NCBI RefSeq assembly: GCF_013425525.1
Contig: NZ_JACCKA010000072.1
Span: 1-64,000, forward strand
Length of the DNA stretch: 64,000 nt
Direction of reading: 5' to 3'
DNA from: Luteimonas salinisoli
Lineage (GTDB): Bacteria > Pseudomonadota > Gammaproteobacteria > Xanthomonadales > Xanthomonadaceae
Of the stretch, positions 50,050 to 60,232 are shown one piece after another; positions within the stretch are counted from its first letter, which is position 1, and every line of letters begins with the position of its first letter. Both the position numbers and the translations under genes were made by a program. The notes below the pieces were generated by a model. It saw nothing but the letters and a program-made list of their open reading frames with translations. It was not told the DNA's origin and did no database searches.

Positions 50050-51489
50050 CTAGGGGCGGGCGCGCCCGCCGACCCGTCCGCGGACCTGCTCGAGCAAGGG
50101 GGCGGGATCGAACGCCGTACCCTGCTTGAACACCAGCACGGGCCGCGCGATGGCCCCGGGCTCGCGCACGAGGTCGCCCGCCAGCACCACCAGGTCCGCC
50201 TGCAGGCCCTGGCGCAAGATCCCGACGCGGTCGGCGATCCCCAGCGTCTCGGCGCCGTTCGCGGTCATGATCCTGATCGCGCCGGGGACGTCGAAGCCGG
50301 CCTCCACCAGCAGCTCGAAGTTTCTCTGGTCGCCGAATCCGGGCAGCACATGGCGCCCGGTGTCGGGACCGGCCACCAGCCTGCCGCCGGCGGCGACGAA
50401 CATCCGCTCGAACGCGAGCATCTTGCCGAACAGCGCGGGCCGGTAGGGCCCGGCGTCGTCCTCGCGCAGGCGCCTCTGGCGTGCGCGGTAGGCTTCGCGC
50501 AGCTCCGGCGACATCGCCGCCAGCGCGCGGCCGTCGGCCTGTGGGCGATGCGGGAAATGGGTCTCGCCGATGGCCAGCGTCGAGGTCAGGGTCACCCCCT
50601 CCCGAACCAAAAGCGCGACCAGCCCGGCGACGCGCTCGTCGTCCATGTCCAGTTCCGAAAGCGAGGCGCGATTGGAGACGCACTCGCCGGCATGTTTGCC
50701 CGCGACGAAGTCCGTGGCGGCCAGCAGGCCGTGCTCGAGGCTGTCGATCCCCATCCGCGCGGCCTCGGCGAAGGTGAGCGAGCACACGTGGCCGGCGACC
50801 CTCAGCCCCAGCGCATGCGCCTGGTCGATCGCCGCGGCGGCGACGTCCGGCCGCACGTGGCGATAGAGCTTGATCCACGCGGCTCCGCGACCCGCCCACT
50901 GGCGGACGAAATCCCGCGCCTGCTCCGGCGAACCCGGCTTGAACATCGGCGCGTTGCCGCCCGGCCCGGTCAGATAGGGTGCGGACTGGAAGATCCTCGG
51001 GCCCGGGACTTCGCCCTCGGCCACTGCGGCGGCAAGCGCGATCTCGCCATCTGCGTCGGCGCTGCCGGCAGTGGCGATCGTGGTCACCCCGGAGGCGAGA
51101 TACAGACGCGGAGCGGTATGCCTCATCAGCGGCACGCCCGGCATGTGGAGATGGTTGTGCATCCCGACGATGCCGGGAATGACCGTGTGCCCGTGCAGAT
51201 CGAGCCTGTGCGCCGAGTCCGGCACCGGCGTACTCGCCGAATCGCCGATGGCGACGATCCGGTCTCCGGCGACGACGATCGTCTGGTTCGGAACCGGCGC
51301 GCCGCCGGTCCCGTCGACGAGCAGCACCCCTACCAGCGCCACCAGGGGGTGGTCGAAGGCGACGTGGCCCGGGCCGCCGCCCGGATCGTTCGCGACGACC
51401 GCGACAGGCCGCTCCGACCCGGAAGCGGGGCACGCGGTCGCGATGAGCAGCGACATGAGGATCGCGGTGCCGATGCGAAACACCCTCAT
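50050..51489 (-). CDS. exported amidohydrolase-family protein (imidazolonepropionase-like)
   Basis: A 479-residue amidohydrolase with a signal peptide (GTAILMSLLIATACPASG). The TIM-barrel metal center is visible: HNHLH near residue 115, a bridging Lys in AAWIKLYRH, His in RVAGHVCS and DSLEHGLL, and the terminal Asp in VAGPDTGRH. Related members hydrolyse imidazolone-type, dipeptide or organophosphate substrates in the periplasm. The start overlaps the DUF418 stop as ATGA, so the two genes are coupled. Substrate unknown. Confidence 0.85.
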   Translation of the reverse strand: MRVFRIGTAILMSLLIATACPASGSERPVAVVANDPGGGPGHVAFDHPLVALVGVLLVDGTGGAPVPNQTIVVAGDRIVAIGDSASTPVPDSAHRLDLHGHTVIPGIVGMHNHLHMPGVPLMRHTAPRLYLASGVTTIATAGSADADGEIALAAAVAEGEVPGPRIFQSAPYLTGPGGNAPMFKPGSPEQARDFVRQWAGRGAAWIKLYRHVRPDVAAAAIDQAHALGLRVAGHVCSLTFAEAARMGIDSLEHGLLAATDFVAGKHAGECVSNRASLSELDMDDERVAGLVALLVREGVTLTSTLAIGETHFPHRPQADGRALAAMSPELREAYRARQRRLREDDAGPYRPALFGKMLAFERMFVAAGGRLVAGPDTGRHVLPGFGDQRNFELLVEAGFDVPGAIRIMTANGAETLGIADRVGILRQGLQADLVVLAGDLVREPGAIARPVLVFKQGTAFDPAPLLEQVRGRVGGRARP

Positions 51490-52739
51490 GCGGCGACCCC
51501 CTCGAGGCCATCACCTTGTGTCCCCGGGCGCCGGCACGCGCGTCGCATCGGCTGCATCCGGCCGTAGGTGAGCGTACGCCACAACCATTCGAGCGGCCCG
51601 AAACGAAACCACCGCAACCACCACGCACTGGCCACCGCCTGCAGCGGAAAGACCACCAGCGCGGCGATGCAGACGCCCGCCATGCCGAAGCGCGGGCCGA
51701 GCCCCAGCCCGACGCCGTAGAACAACGCGATGGCCACCGCGGTCTGGGCCAGGTAGTTGGTGAGCGCCATGCGTCCGACCGGCGCGAGCCAGGCGAGCCC
51801 GGTCCGCCATGCCGGCCGCTGGAACGCCAGCACGAATGCCGACAGGTAGAACAGCGCGAGGTTCAGTGGCGCCAGGTTGCGCAGCATGCGCAAGGCGAGC
51901 CTGCCTGGCTCTTCCCGCAGCCAGGGAATGGCGGTGGCCAGGTCGCGATGGTCGTGCAGGAACAGCAGCGCCGCGATCGCGACCGCGACCGGCAGCGTTG
52001 CCAGGCAGCAGCGCTTCCAGAAGCGCAGGTGGTTCGCCGGATCCTGCAGCACCCCGCTCCCTCCGAGGGCCACGCCGATGAGCAGCCGACCGAAGACGTA
52101 GGCGGGGAGGATCCACACCGCGACGCGCATGCGCAGATCGCGGGCGAAGTTGCCCTCGAGCATCTCGCTCCAGCGCTCGCTGCCGAATGCGGCCAGCGAC
52201 TGCGCGGCCGACTCGGCCGAGCCGATCTGCGGCGGCAGCAGTTGCGGCACCACCGGCTGCAGCGCCAACGGAAGCGCCACCACCACCACGACCCCGGCCG
52301 CGGCGAGCAGCCGCGGCGCGACCCGGGCGAAGGGCAACAGCGCCAAACCCAGGATCGCGTAGTAGCGGAGGATGTCGCCCCACCACAGCAGCCAGGCGTG
52401 GACCAGACCGATCGCCAGCAACACCAGCAGCCGGCGTACGTAGCGCCGCACACGCCCGGGCTGGCCGGCAGCGCGCTGCATCTGCATGGCGAAGCCCACC
52501 CCGAACAGGACCGAGAACAGGGTGATCGCGGTGCCGTCCACCAGCATCGCGGTCGCGATGTCGGCCGCGCGGTCGAACGCGGCGCTCGGCAGCGCCTGTC
52601 GCTCGGCCTTCGGCAGCAGGGCGTAGAGCGACAGGCTCTTGAGGTTGACCAGCAGAACGCCGAACAGGGCGAAGCCCCGCAGCGCATCCAGCAGGATCAG
52701 CCGGCTCTCGCCCCCGGTGGGCGCGGAAGGCTCAGCCAC
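51486..52739 (-). CDS. DUF418 membrane protein
   Basis: A 417-residue protein with about ten membrane helices. The opening LILLDALRGFALFGVLLVNL is typical of the DUF418/acyltransferase-3-like group, and ALTNYLAQTAVAIALFYGVGLGLG is the conserved C-terminal core. Related proteins may move acyl groups or small solutes across the membrane. The start is a GTG. Its stop overlaps the amidohydrolase start (ATGA), implying they act together; for example one may present a substrate to the other. Function unknown. Confidence 0.85.
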   Translation of the reverse strand: MAEPSAPTGGESRLILLDALRGFALFGVLLVNLKSLSLYALLPKAERQALPSAAFDRAADIATAMLVDGTAITLFSVLFGVGFAMQMQRAAGQPGRVRRYVRRLLVLLAIGLVHAWLLWWGDILRYYAILGLALLPFARVAPRLLAAAGVVVVVALPLALQPVVPQLLPPQIGSAESAAQSLAAFGSERWSEMLEGNFARDLRMRVAVWILPAYVFGRLLIGVALGGSGVLQDPANHLRFWKRCCLATLPVAVAIAALLFLHDHRDLATAIPWLREEPGRLALRMLRNLAPLNLALFYLSAFVLAFQRPAWRTGLAWLAPVGRMALTNYLAQTAVAIALFYGVGLGLGPRFGMAGVCIAALVVFPLQAVASAWWLRWFRFGPLEWLWRTLTYGRMQPMRRACRRPGTQGDGLEGVAA

Positions 52740-52799
52740 GAACGACGGCCCCTCGCCTGCGCCCCGCCGCCCGGCCGGCGCCCGGGCAGGCCGAACCGG

Positions 52800-53768
52800 T
52801 CACCTGTGGCTGTCCGGTCGTGGGCCGAAGACCTCCGCCCGTTCGACCGCCGCGTCGATCCATGCCTCGTCCTCCGAAACGTGGATCAGCCCCCGGGCGG
52901 GCGTGCCGGCGGCATGCGCCAGCGCGGCCACCCGCCCCTGCCCGTTGAACAGCGTCCGCGGCTGCATCTGCGCGATCGGATCGGCGTACGCCTCGTCGAT
53001 GCCGATGATGCGCCAGCCCGCGTCGCGCAGCGCGCGGACCAGGTCGCCCGCATACAGCGCCGCCAGATCGTTCTCGTGCAACAGCAGCACGTGCGCCGGA
53101 GAGCGGCCCAACGTCCGCCGCGCGATCGCATCGTAGAACTCGACGCAACCGACCAGCATGTCGACATAGGTCTTCCGCAGCGCCTCGAAGTCGATCTCCC
53201 GGCCCGCGCCGACCGCCTCCTCCACCTTCGCGGCGAGGTACCAGTCGTAGTTGTCCACGGTGACGTAACCGTTGTGCAGCCCGCGCTCGGCCAGCCCGGC
53301 GCGGATGGTGTCGCGCGTCGCGGCGTCGGCGCCCTCGTCGAGAAAAGGAAAGCGGAACCATGGCCGCACAGCCTCGAAGGGCGCCAGCGCGCGGGATGCC
53401 CGGTCGATGTCCTCGAGGTAGTCCGCCGCCGGAGTACGCGACAGCCAGCGGTGTCCGTGCGAGTGGTTGGCGAGCACGTGGCCCGCCCCGGCATAGGCGC
53501 GCAGGCGGCGCTCCTCCGCGGCACCGGAAAGGCCGTGCGTGACGACGAAGAATCCCGCCTGCTCCACGCCGGCCCCGGCAAGCACGCGGATCAGCGCCGC
53601 GGTGCGCTGGCTGCCGGAGAAAAGCGCGCCCTCCACAGTCGGCGCGTCGTCGAAGCTGAGGGCGATGCGGCGCTCTTGCGAGCGTGCGGGCGTCCCGCCG
53701 GAGAGCGCGAGCACCACTGCGGCCAGGAAGACGATGTGGCAACGGCCTGCAAAGCGAAATTGGGTCAC
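52800..53768 (-). CDS. polysaccharide deacetylase-family protein
   Basis: A 322-residue NodB/CE4-type deacetylase with a signal peptide (CHIVFLAAVVLALSGGTPARS). Metal-binding and catalytic segments: ALSFDDAPT (Asp pair), HSHGHRW (His ligands) and RFPFLDEG; the later LLLHEND supplies the general acid region. The start is a GTG at 53768. It removes N-acetyl groups from peptidoglycan or exopolysaccharide in the periplasm. It is upstream of DUF418 on the same strand, 60 bases apart, so possibly one transcription unit. Length is longer than simple NodB because of a C-terminal extension. Confidence 0.85.
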   Translation of the reverse strand: MTQFRFAGRCHIVFLAAVVLALSGGTPARSQERRIALSFDDAPTVEGALFSGSQRTAALIRVLAGAGVEQAGFFVVTHGLSGAAEERRLRAYAGAGHVLANHSHGHRWLSRTPAADYLEDIDRASRALAPFEAVRPWFRFPFLDEGADAATRDTIRAGLAERGLHNGYVTVDNYDWYLAAKVEEAVGAGREIDFEALRKTYVDMLVGCVEFYDAIARRTLGRSPAHVLLLHENDLAALYAGDLVRALRDAGWRIIGIDEAYADPIAQMQPRTLFNGQGRVAALAHAAGTPARGLIHVSEDEAWIDAAVERAEVFGPRPDSHR

Positions 53769-54024
53769 CGATATCCGATCCTGGGTCCCGGGGAGAAAAG
53801 TCGCGGCCGTCCGCCGGACGCGGTCGCCATGCAGCCCGGCCGGAGGACCGGCCGCCAGCCCGCCGGCGCCGGAACCGTCCGCAGTGTGCGCGAGCGACGC
53901 TGCCGCCGAGCGCTGGCCACTGTAGCATCGCCGACTGCGGCGGTCGGCGCCGTCCGATCGGTCCGCGCGTGCACCGGTCGCTCCGACCGCTACAGTTGTG
54001 CGTGCCGCTGCCGTAATCGGGTAT

Positions 54025-54741
54025 ATGGGGAGGTCCCTTTCCAGCGCAGAGCGGCAGCTGACGGCGGACGCCACGGACGACAAGTGCCTGCTGCGCGAGC
54101 CGCGGATCATCCGCGACCTGCTGCAGCGGCTCGTCGATGGACACTGTGCGCTAGTCGCCACGGCCGACGCCGGCATGCCCGGGGTGACGCTGCCGCCGCT
54201 GGCGATCGAGGGCGATACCCTGTGGCTCGGCGTGCCGCGCAATCGCGGTCTGCTGCAGCGCCTGCTGGGCGCCGGACACGTCTCGCTGCAGGGGCTGCTC
54301 GACGGCGCGCTGCTGCGTTTCGGCAGCGAGGCGGTGTCCGGCACCCGTGCCGGTGCGCCGGCGCTCGGCATCCCCCTACCCGCGCGCCTGCTGCACGTGC
54401 AGCGACGCCGGGACGCGCGGCGCGAGCCGCAGTGCGACCCCCTGGTCTGCAGGATCCATTCCCGCGACCGCGCGGGGCGCGACGCCCCGCTGCGGACCAC
54501 CATTCGCGACATCGGCGGCGGCGGGCTGGCGCTGATCACCTCGGAGACGCCGCTGCCGTTCGTCTGCGGCGACGTACTGTCCAGATGCGCCATCGAGTTG
54601 CCGGAAGCGGAAACGCTCGAGGTGGCGATGCGAGTCCGGCACGTCCGTCTCCTGCGCCAGCACGGCAGGCTGTTGCACCAGTTCGGCTGCGAGTTCGTCG
54701 GCCTCGACGCAGCTGCCCAGGCCAGGTTGTCGTCGATCTGA
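54025..54741 (+). CDS. YcgR-like flagellar brake protein (PilZ)
   Basis: A 238-residue protein with an N-terminal YcgR-type flagellar-brake domain (LREPRIIRDLLQRLVDGHCALVATADAG) and a C-terminal PilZ domain. The arginine motif for c-di-GMP is present as RRDARREP, while the usual DxSxxG is DIGGGGLAL, with Ser changed to Gly. This may weaken or change ligand binding. In YcgR, c-di-GMP makes the protein act on MotA/FliG to slow the motor. The ATG at 54025 follows a weak ribosome binding site; an upstream GTG is also in frame. Stand-alone gene, divergent from the deacetylase. Confidence 0.8.
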   Translation: MGRSLSSAERQLTADATDDKCLLREPRIIRDLLQRLVDGHCALVATADAGMPGVTLPPLAIEGDTLWLGVPRNRGLLQRLLGAGHVSLQGLLDGALLRFGSEAVSGTRAGAPALGIPLPARLLHVQRRRDARREPQCDPLVCRIHSRDRAGRDAPLRTTIRDIGGGGLALITSETPLPFVCGDVLSRCAIELPEAETLEVAMRVRHVRLLRQHGRLLHQFGCEFVGLDAAAQARLSSI

Positions 54742-54833
54742 CGCGCTGGCGCGCATCGTTCCCCCCGCGTGTCGACCCCGCCGCAGCCCGGTGCGTAGAA
54801 TCCAGGGCCCGAGCATCGACCAGCGAGGACGAC

Positions 54834-56678
54834 GTGGCCCAGCATCGCGACCCCCGATCCTTGTCGTTCCGCCTCGCCATGGCGCTGGCGGCGGCCATGC
54901 TCGCCGCCTGCGCATCCGTGCCCCAATCGCCGCCCCGGCCGTCGCCCTCGCCGGCGGCGCACGCCGCGGACAGCGCGCGCGCCGCCGAGTCGGTGGCCGC
55001 ATTCTTCGACGCCTACACCGACGAATGGATGCTGCGGCAGCCCTCCGCCGCCACCGGCAGCCGCTACTTCGAGGGCGAACTGCAGGACCGCATGGACCGC
55101 GACCTCACCCCGATGACCTCGCAGTTTCGCGAGGAAACCCTGGCTCTGGCGCGCGACGGCCTGACTCGGCTGGCCGCGTTCGACCGCGCCGCCATGAGCG
55201 ACGACGAGCGCGTCTCGGCCGAGCTGCTGGAATGGCTGCTGCGCAATCACGTCGAGGGCGATCGCTACAGCGACTATCAGTACCCGCTCAACCAGTTCGG
55301 CGGCGCCAACGTCGGCCTGCCCAACCTGATGACCGTGGTGCACCCGGTGCGCAGCCCCGGCGATGCCGACAACTACCTGGCGCGGCTGCGCCTGTTCGAG
55401 ACGCGCATGGGCGAGGCGGTGCAGCGCGCGCGCGAGCTGGCTGCGAAGGGCGTCCTGCCGCCGCGCTTCATCCTCCAGGCCACCATCGAACAGATGCGGC
55501 AATTCGTCTCGCCCGACCCGGCCGGCAACCCGCTGGTCGCGACGTTCGCCGAAAGGCTCGAGGGCGTGGACGCGCTGGATGCCTCGGCGCGGCGGGCGCT
55601 GGTGCACGAAGCCACGACCATCGTCGCCGGCGAGGTGTACCCGGCCTGGCGGGAGGCCATCGCCACCCTGGAGTCGCAGCTCGCCGACGCCACCGACGAT
55701 GCCGGGCTGTGGCGCTTCCAGGACGGCGCCGAAGCCTACGCGCACCGACTGCGCCAGTTCACCTCCACCGACCTGAGCGCAGAGCAGATCCATCAGCTCG
55801 GCCTGCGCGAAGTGGCGCGGATCGAGGCGGAGATGGACACGATCCTGCGCTCGATCGGCCGCAGCGAGGGCACCGTACGCGAACGGGTCGACCGCTTGAA
55901 GACCGATCTCGCCTATCCGGAGACGGACGAGGGCCGTGCGCGGATCATGGCCGACATCGACACCATGATCGCCGATGCCGAACGGCGTTCCGACGCGCTG
56001 TTCGACATCCGCCCGCGGACCCCGGTGATCGCCCGGCCCTACCCCGAGTACCGCTGGGCCAGCGCCGCCGCCAGCTACACCGCCCCGCCGCTGGACGGCT
56101 CGCGCCCGGGCGTCTACCAGATGCCCCTGCGCAAGGACAGGCTGACCAATTTCGGCCTGCGCACCCTGGTCTACCACGAGACCGTGCCGGGGCATCACTT
56201 CCAGATCGCGTTGTCGGTGGAGAACCGGGACCTGCCGAAGTTCCGCCAGACCCGCGCCTTCGGCGGCATTTCCGCCTTCAGCGAGGGCTGGGCGCTGTAC
56301 GCCGAGCGCCTGGCCGCGGAGGAAGGCTGGTACGAGGGCGATCCCGAAGGGCTGCTCGGGCAACTGGACGCGGAACTGTTCCGCGCCCGCCGCCTGGTGG
56401 CCGATACCGGCCTGCACGCCATGCACTGGACCCGCCAGCAGGCGATCGACTACGGCATCCCGCCCTCGGAGGTCGACCGCTACGTGGTGATGCCGGGCCA
56501 GGCCACCTCGTACAAGGTCGGCCAGCTGGAGATGATCCGCCTGCGCGACAAGGCCCGCGACGCCCTCGGCGAGCGTTTCGACCCGCGCGGGTTCCACAAC
56601 CGGGTGCTGCTCACCGGGGTGGTTCCGCTGACGCTGCTGGAGCGCGAGGTCGACGCCTGGGTCGCCGAGCGCGGCTGA
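54834..56678 (+). CDS. DUF885 zinc metallopeptidase-like lipoprotein
   Basis: A 614-residue exported protein of the DUF885 family. The lipobox is MLAAC, with a Pro/Ser/Ala linker. The zinc motif is [12 protein letters not shown], HETxxGHH, near residue 448, followed by [12 protein letters not shown] (SEGW, acidic ligand). [21 protein letters not shown] is also conserved. These are periplasmic proteins thought to be carboxypeptidases or aminopeptidases; the substrate is unknown. The start is a GTG with GAGG five bases upstream; an ATG at 54879 would shorten the signal. It ends just before a convergent META lipoprotein gene. Confidence 0.85.
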   Translation: MAQHRDPRSLSFRLAMALAAAMLAACASVPQSPPRPSPSPAAHAADSARAAESVAAFFDAYTDEWMLRQPSAATGSRYFEGELQDRMDRDLTPMTSQFREETLALARDGLTRLAAFDRAAMSDDERVSAELLEWLLRNHVEGDRYSDYQYPLNQFGGANVGLPNLMTVVHPVRSPGDADNYLARLRLFETRMGEAVQRARELAAKGVLPPRFILQATIEQMRQFVSPDPAGNPLVATFAERLEGVDALDASARRALVHEATTIVAGEVYPAWREAIATLESQLADATDDAGLWRFQDGAEAYAHRLRQFTSTDLSAEQIHQLGLREVARIEAEMDTILRSIGRSEGTVRERVDRLKTDLAYPETDEGRARIMADIDTMIADAERRSDALFDIRPRTPVIARPYPEYRWASAAASYTAPPLDGSRPGVYQMPLRKDRLTNFGLRTLVYHETVPGHHFQIALSVENRDLPKFRQTRAFGGISAFSEGWALYAERLAAEEGWYEGDPEGLLGQLDAELFRARRLVADTGLHAMHWTRQQAIDYGIPPSEVDRYVVMPGQATSYKVGQLEMIRLRDKARDALGERFDPRGFHNRVLLTGVVPLTLLEREVDAWVAERG

Positions 56679-56733
56679 CCCGCCCGTCCGGCAGCGGTTT
56701 CCGAGCTCCGACGCCACCGCGAAGGCGCGGCGA

Positions 56734-57213
56734 TCAGTGCGGCGGCCGGTCGGCCACCCAGCGACTGCTGCGCCCGTCGTCGTGCTCGAGCACGAGCCGT
56801 TCCGGGTAGCTTTCGGCGATGCGCCACTGCGCGCGGCCTTCCAGCAGCCCGGCGACCGCAGCGTCGGCCGCCATCAGCGCCTGGTCCTCGCAGGCCATCA
56901 GCGTGCTTTCCATCTCCCCGACCCGCAGCCATCCGCCGCTTTCGATGCGATAGCTGCCGCCGATATGGTTGCAGCCGTGTTCGATCGCCACGCGTCCGCC
57001 GCCGAACGCCAGCGCGTGCAGGGCGCGACCGCCGGGCAGCACCTCGGCGATCGGCTGGCCCCTCGCGTCGGTCGCGCCCTGCAGGGACCAGCGTCCGACC
57101 TGCGCCAGGGGGTCGGCGGCAGCGTCCGTCGGCCCGGGATCCGGCGCCATTGCGCCGCTGCAGGCGACCAGCAGCAGCAGCGGAAGCAACCCTGCGGAAC
57201 GAGGCATCGTCAT
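56734..57213 (-). CDS. META-domain lipoprotein
   Basis: A 159-residue lipoprotein (lipobox LLLLVAC). After a linker is a META domain ([18 protein letters not shown], and [18 protein letters not shown]); [10 protein letters not shown] is the conserved NxxxGxY segment of META/HslJ proteins. HslJ-like proteins are stress-associated and may bind hydrophobic compounds at the outer membrane. An additional acidic/Cys part ([14 protein letters not shown]) fits the MxACxD consensus. Convergent with DUF885. Confidence 0.8.
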   Translation of the reverse strand: MTMPRSAGLLPLLLLVACSGAMAPDPGPTDAAADPLAQVGRWSLQGATDARGQPIAEVLPGGRALHALAFGGGRVAIEHGCNHIGGSYRIESGGWLRVGEMESTLMACEDQALMAADAAVAGLLEGRAQWRIAESYPERLVLEHDDGRSSRWVADRPPH

Positions 57214-57410
57214 GGCGCGGTACCGGATGGGCCAGCCGCCAGCTTACGTCGGGCCAGCACCAGATGGGTGAGCGTCGGCGCCGGCAACCTGGGCAGTACA
57301 TTCGTAGCCGAGGGACCACAAGCCCACTCCGGCGAACGGCGCCTCGCCTCACCATGGCCGGTCGCAGCGGCGTGCTATACCCGGTACGACGCTCGCCGCG
57401 GGGAACGCGC

Positions 57411-58415
57411 ATGCCCGGCCGATGGACGCAACCGCAATCGCTGGACCTTCTGCTCGCGCTGCAGGGCGGCGGCGCCCACGGCGCCTTCACCTGGGGCGTG
57501 CTGGACCGCCTGCTCGAGGAGTCCGCCTTCGGCATCGAGGCGGTCAGCGCCACCAGCAGCGGCGCGGTCAACGCCGTGGCGATGGCGCACGGCTGGATCG
57601 AGGACGGGCGCGACGGCGCGCGCGCCCATCTGGCCCGCATCTGGCAGCGCATCGGCGAGCAGGGCACGCTCGCCTCCTGGGGCCTGCCGCCGGCCGCGGG
57701 GGGCGTGGCCTGGCTGACCGAGTTCGCCCGTCACATGACGCCCGCGCAGCTCAATCCGCTGGGCCTCAACCCGCTGGCGGATCTTCTCGACGAGTCGATC
57801 GACTTCGAACGCCTGCGCGCGGCGCCGCCGTTCCGCCTCCACCTCGCGGCCACGCGCGTACGCGACGGCGCACTGGTGCTGTTCGGCGGCGAGCGGGTGA
57901 CGCGAGAGGCGGTACTGGCCTCGGCCTGCCTGCCGCAGCTGTTCAAGGCGGTGGAGATCGACGGCGACGCCTACTGGGACGGCGGCTACGCCGGCAATCC
58001 GGCCCTGGCGCCGCTGGTCTACGAGGCGCGGGCGCGCGACCTGCTGTGCATCCTGGTACAGCCGCTGGAACGCACGCGCCTGCCGTCCAGCGCCCGCGAG
58101 ATCGCCGACCGCGCGATGGAGCTGACCTTCTCCACCACCTTCCTGCGCGAACTCGAAGCACTGGCCACCAACCAGCAGCTGATCCGCGGCAAGCTGGCGC
58201 TGACCTCGCTGGGCCGGCGCCTGCAGTCGCTGCGGCTGCACCTGATGGAACCCGGCGAGTCGCTGGCGGATGCCGGCGGCAAGGCGAAACTCGACACGCG
58301 CCCGGCCATGCTCCGCGCCCTGTGCGCGCTGGGCCGGGACCGTGCCGGGCAATGGCTGGAGGCGAACCGCGCCGCGCTCGGCAGCCGCTCCAGCTGGTCG
58401 TTGCCGGCGGGATGA
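57411..58415 (+). CDS. patatin-like phospholipase
   Basis: A 334-residue patatin. The oxyanion motif is [11 protein letters not shown], the nucleophile Ser49 is in [10 protein letters not shown] (GxSxG variant with Ala at the first position), and the catalytic Asp is in [12 protein letters not shown]. No signal peptide is seen. Bacterial patatins hydrolyse phospholipids or acylglycerols and some are secreted toxins, but nothing here (no secretion partner) suggests that. ATG at 57411 gives a short head before [11 protein letters not shown]. Convergent with the TerB-like gene, 33 bases away. Confidence 0.85.
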   Translation: MPGRWTQPQSLDLLLALQGGGAHGAFTWGVLDRLLEESAFGIEAVSATSSGAVNAVAMAHGWIEDGRDGARAHLARIWQRIGEQGTLASWGLPPAAGGVAWLTEFARHMTPAQLNPLGLNPLADLLDESIDFERLRAAPPFRLHLAATRVRDGALVLFGGERVTREAVLASACLPQLFKAVEIDGDAYWDGGYAGNPALAPLVYEARARDLLCILVQPLERTRLPSSAREIADRAMELTFSTTFLRELEALATNQQLIRGKLALTSLGRRLQSLRLHLMEPGESLADAGGKAKLDTRPAMLRALCALGRDRAGQWLEANRAALGSRSSWSLPAG

Positions 58416-58448
58416 GCGGCCCGGCCGCCCGGGCTCCGTCCGTTGCGC

Positions 58449-58892
58449 TCAACCGCCCCGGGCCGCCAGCTTGCGCCGGATGAACTCCTGGTGCGGCACC
58501 GCCAGCAGGTCGGCCACGCGACGCACCAGATGCTCTTCCTGCTGCTCCAGTCGCGCGTCGGCGTAGGCCACGCGCCACATCCATTCCAGCAGCTCGGCAC
58601 GCTGCTCCGGGGCCAGGCCCGTACGCAGCTGGCGGGTGAACTCGTGCAGCGACACCGACTGCCGCTGCGCCTGCTGGGCCTGGCCCAGCAGTTCCTGCAG
58701 TTCGCCCGCATCGAGCCCGAAGGTCCGCCGCATCGCGTCGTGCACGACGTCCAGTTCGGCCTGGTCGCCACCCTCGTCGATCACCGCCAGTTCCAGCATC
58801 AGCGCCGCCGCGGCGCGGGGCAGCGCGTGCGTATCGTCGCCAGGCTCATGGCGGCCGACGATGGACTTCAGGCTGGCGAACCAGTCGGTCAT
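58449..58892 (-). CDS. TerB-family protein
   Basis: A 147-residue all-helical protein of the TerB (tellurite resistance) superfamily. It includes LPRAAAALMLELAVIDEGGDQAELDVVHDAMRR (acidic metal-binding loop, here with DEGGDQAE) and a second TerB-like half, LLEWMWRVAYADARLEQQEEHLVRRVADLL, with the usual DxxLxxxE. Such proteins bind Ca2+ or Mg2+ and often join membrane-stress complexes. There are no other ter genes nearby. Confidence 0.85.
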   Translation of the reverse strand: MTDWFASLKSIVGRHEPGDDTHALPRAAAALMLELAVIDEGGDQAELDVVHDAMRRTFGLDAGELQELLGQAQQAQRQSVSLHEFTRQLRTGLAPEQRAELLEWMWRVAYADARLEQQEEHLVRRVADLLAVPHQEFIRRKLAARGG

Positions 58893-59014
58893 GGCCCGAA
58901 ACCTGCATGGGTGAGAACGGCGGGCGTGGAAAGCGGCGTTCGCAAGGGACGTTCCTGGTCGATCCGGGGTTCCGGATCTGACCCCAGGACGTCATCATGG
59001 TTCCGGAGGGGCCG

Positions 59015-60148
59015 ATGCGACCGGCTTCGCTGCCGGCAGACAGGCAGGGAGATCGGCGAACGGGGGCGCCGACGGATGACACAGACCGCCCACAAAGCAC
59101 GAGAGGCGGCGGGGTGAGGCCCGGGGCGACCGGCGCCCGCGCGTCGCTGCACCGCCGCATCTATCCGTTCCGCGTCGCGGGGATGGCGCTGGGCGGAGTG
59201 CCGATGGCGACGGTGCTGTACCTGCAGGGTGCGCCGGCCGGAACCTGGCTGTTCCTGGTGTCTACCGCGCTGTTGTGGCCGCAACTGGCTTGGCTGGCCG
59301 CCAGCCGCAGCGCTGACCCGTATCGCGCCGAGACCCGCAATCTGCTGGTCGACTCGGCCCTGGCCGGCTGCTGGGTGCCGCTGATGCACTTCAACCTGCT
59401 GCCCAGCACCCTGATCCTCACCCTGACCACGGTCGACAAGATCAGCACCGGCATCCGCGGCCTGTGGCTGCGCTCGCTGCCGGGAATGCTGCTCGCGATG
59501 GCAGCGACGACGCTGGTCACCGGCGGTGCGTTCGATCCGGACACGCCGATGCCGGTGATCATCGCCTGCCTGCCGGTGCTGTTGATCCACACCATCTCCG
59601 TCAGCCTCGGTAGCTACCGCCTGATCCGCAAGGTGGGCCTGCAGAACCGCGAGCTCGACCGCCTCCACCGCACCGATACCCTGACCGGCCTGTCGGGTCG
59701 CAGCGACTGGGAGCAGCACGCCCAGCGCCTGCTGCAGGGGCGGGCTGCAGGCGACGATCCGGCTTGCCTGCTGCTGATCGACATCGACGACTTCAAGCGC
59801 GTCAACGACCACCACGGCCACGCCGCCGGCGACGAGGTGCTGCGGGCGATCGCCGCCACGATGAGCGCCTTGCTGCGGCCCGGCGACCGCGCCGGCCGCA
59901 TCGGCGGCGACGAACTGGTGGTGCTGCTGCCCGCCACGCCCGAGGCGCAGGGCGCGGCGATCGCCGAACGCCTGCGCGGCGCGGTCGAGGCGCTCCGCCT
60001 CGACGAGTATCCCGACCTGCGCCCGACCATCAGCGTCGGCCTGGCCCGCTCGAGCGCAGGAGCGTCGTCGCTTCGCGACTGGTTCAACGCCGCCGACCGT
60101 GCGCTGTATCGCGCCAAGGATGCGGGCCGCAACCGCGTCGCCGGCTGA
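59015..60148 (+). CDS. MASE2-type membrane diguanylate cyclase
   Basis: A 377-residue protein with a MASE2-like membrane sensor (YPFRVAGMALGGVPMATVLYLQG, then helices such as LPSTLILTLTTVDKI and MLLAMAATTLVTGGAF), as in AdrA/DgcC, and a GGDEF domain. The active site reads IDIDDFKRVNDHHGHAAGDE and RIGGDELVV: the usual final Phe is Leu (GGDEL). The inhibitory RxxD site is RPGD, five residues upstream. Activity is likely but the Leu deserves a test. Start uncertain: ATG 59015, or a GTG at 59114 with AGAGG upstream, which would remove 33 hydrophilic residues. Confidence 0.8.
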   Translation: MRPASLPADRQGDRRTGAPTDDTDRPQSTRGGGVRPGATGARASLHRRIYPFRVAGMALGGVPMATVLYLQGAPAGTWLFLVSTALLWPQLAWLAASRSADPYRAETRNLLVDSALAGCWVPLMHFNLLPSTLILTLTTVDKISTGIRGLWLRSLPGMLLAMAATTLVTGGAFDPDTPMPVIIACLPVLLIHTISVSLGSYRLIRKVGLQNRELDRLHRTDTLTGLSGRSDWEQHAQRLLQGRAAGDDPACLLLIDIDDFKRVNDHHGHAAGDEVLRAIAATMSALLRPGDRAGRIGGDELVVLLPATPEAQGAAIAERLRGAVEALRLDEYPDLRPTISVGLARSSAGASSLRDWFNAADRALYRAKDAGRNRVAG

Positions 60149-60232
60149 GCGGCGAAGAAGTACTTTTCGGCCTGTCGCCTGCCGGCGCCGGCAGGCGATG
60201 ATCCGTGCTCCTCCCACCGATCCGGCCCCACC

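Noticed and set aside
51516..56678. A 1720-residue plus-strand open frame
   Set aside because: Only its last part, the DUF885 protein, shows protein motifs; the rest is antisense of DUF418 and the deacetylase in GC-rich DNA.
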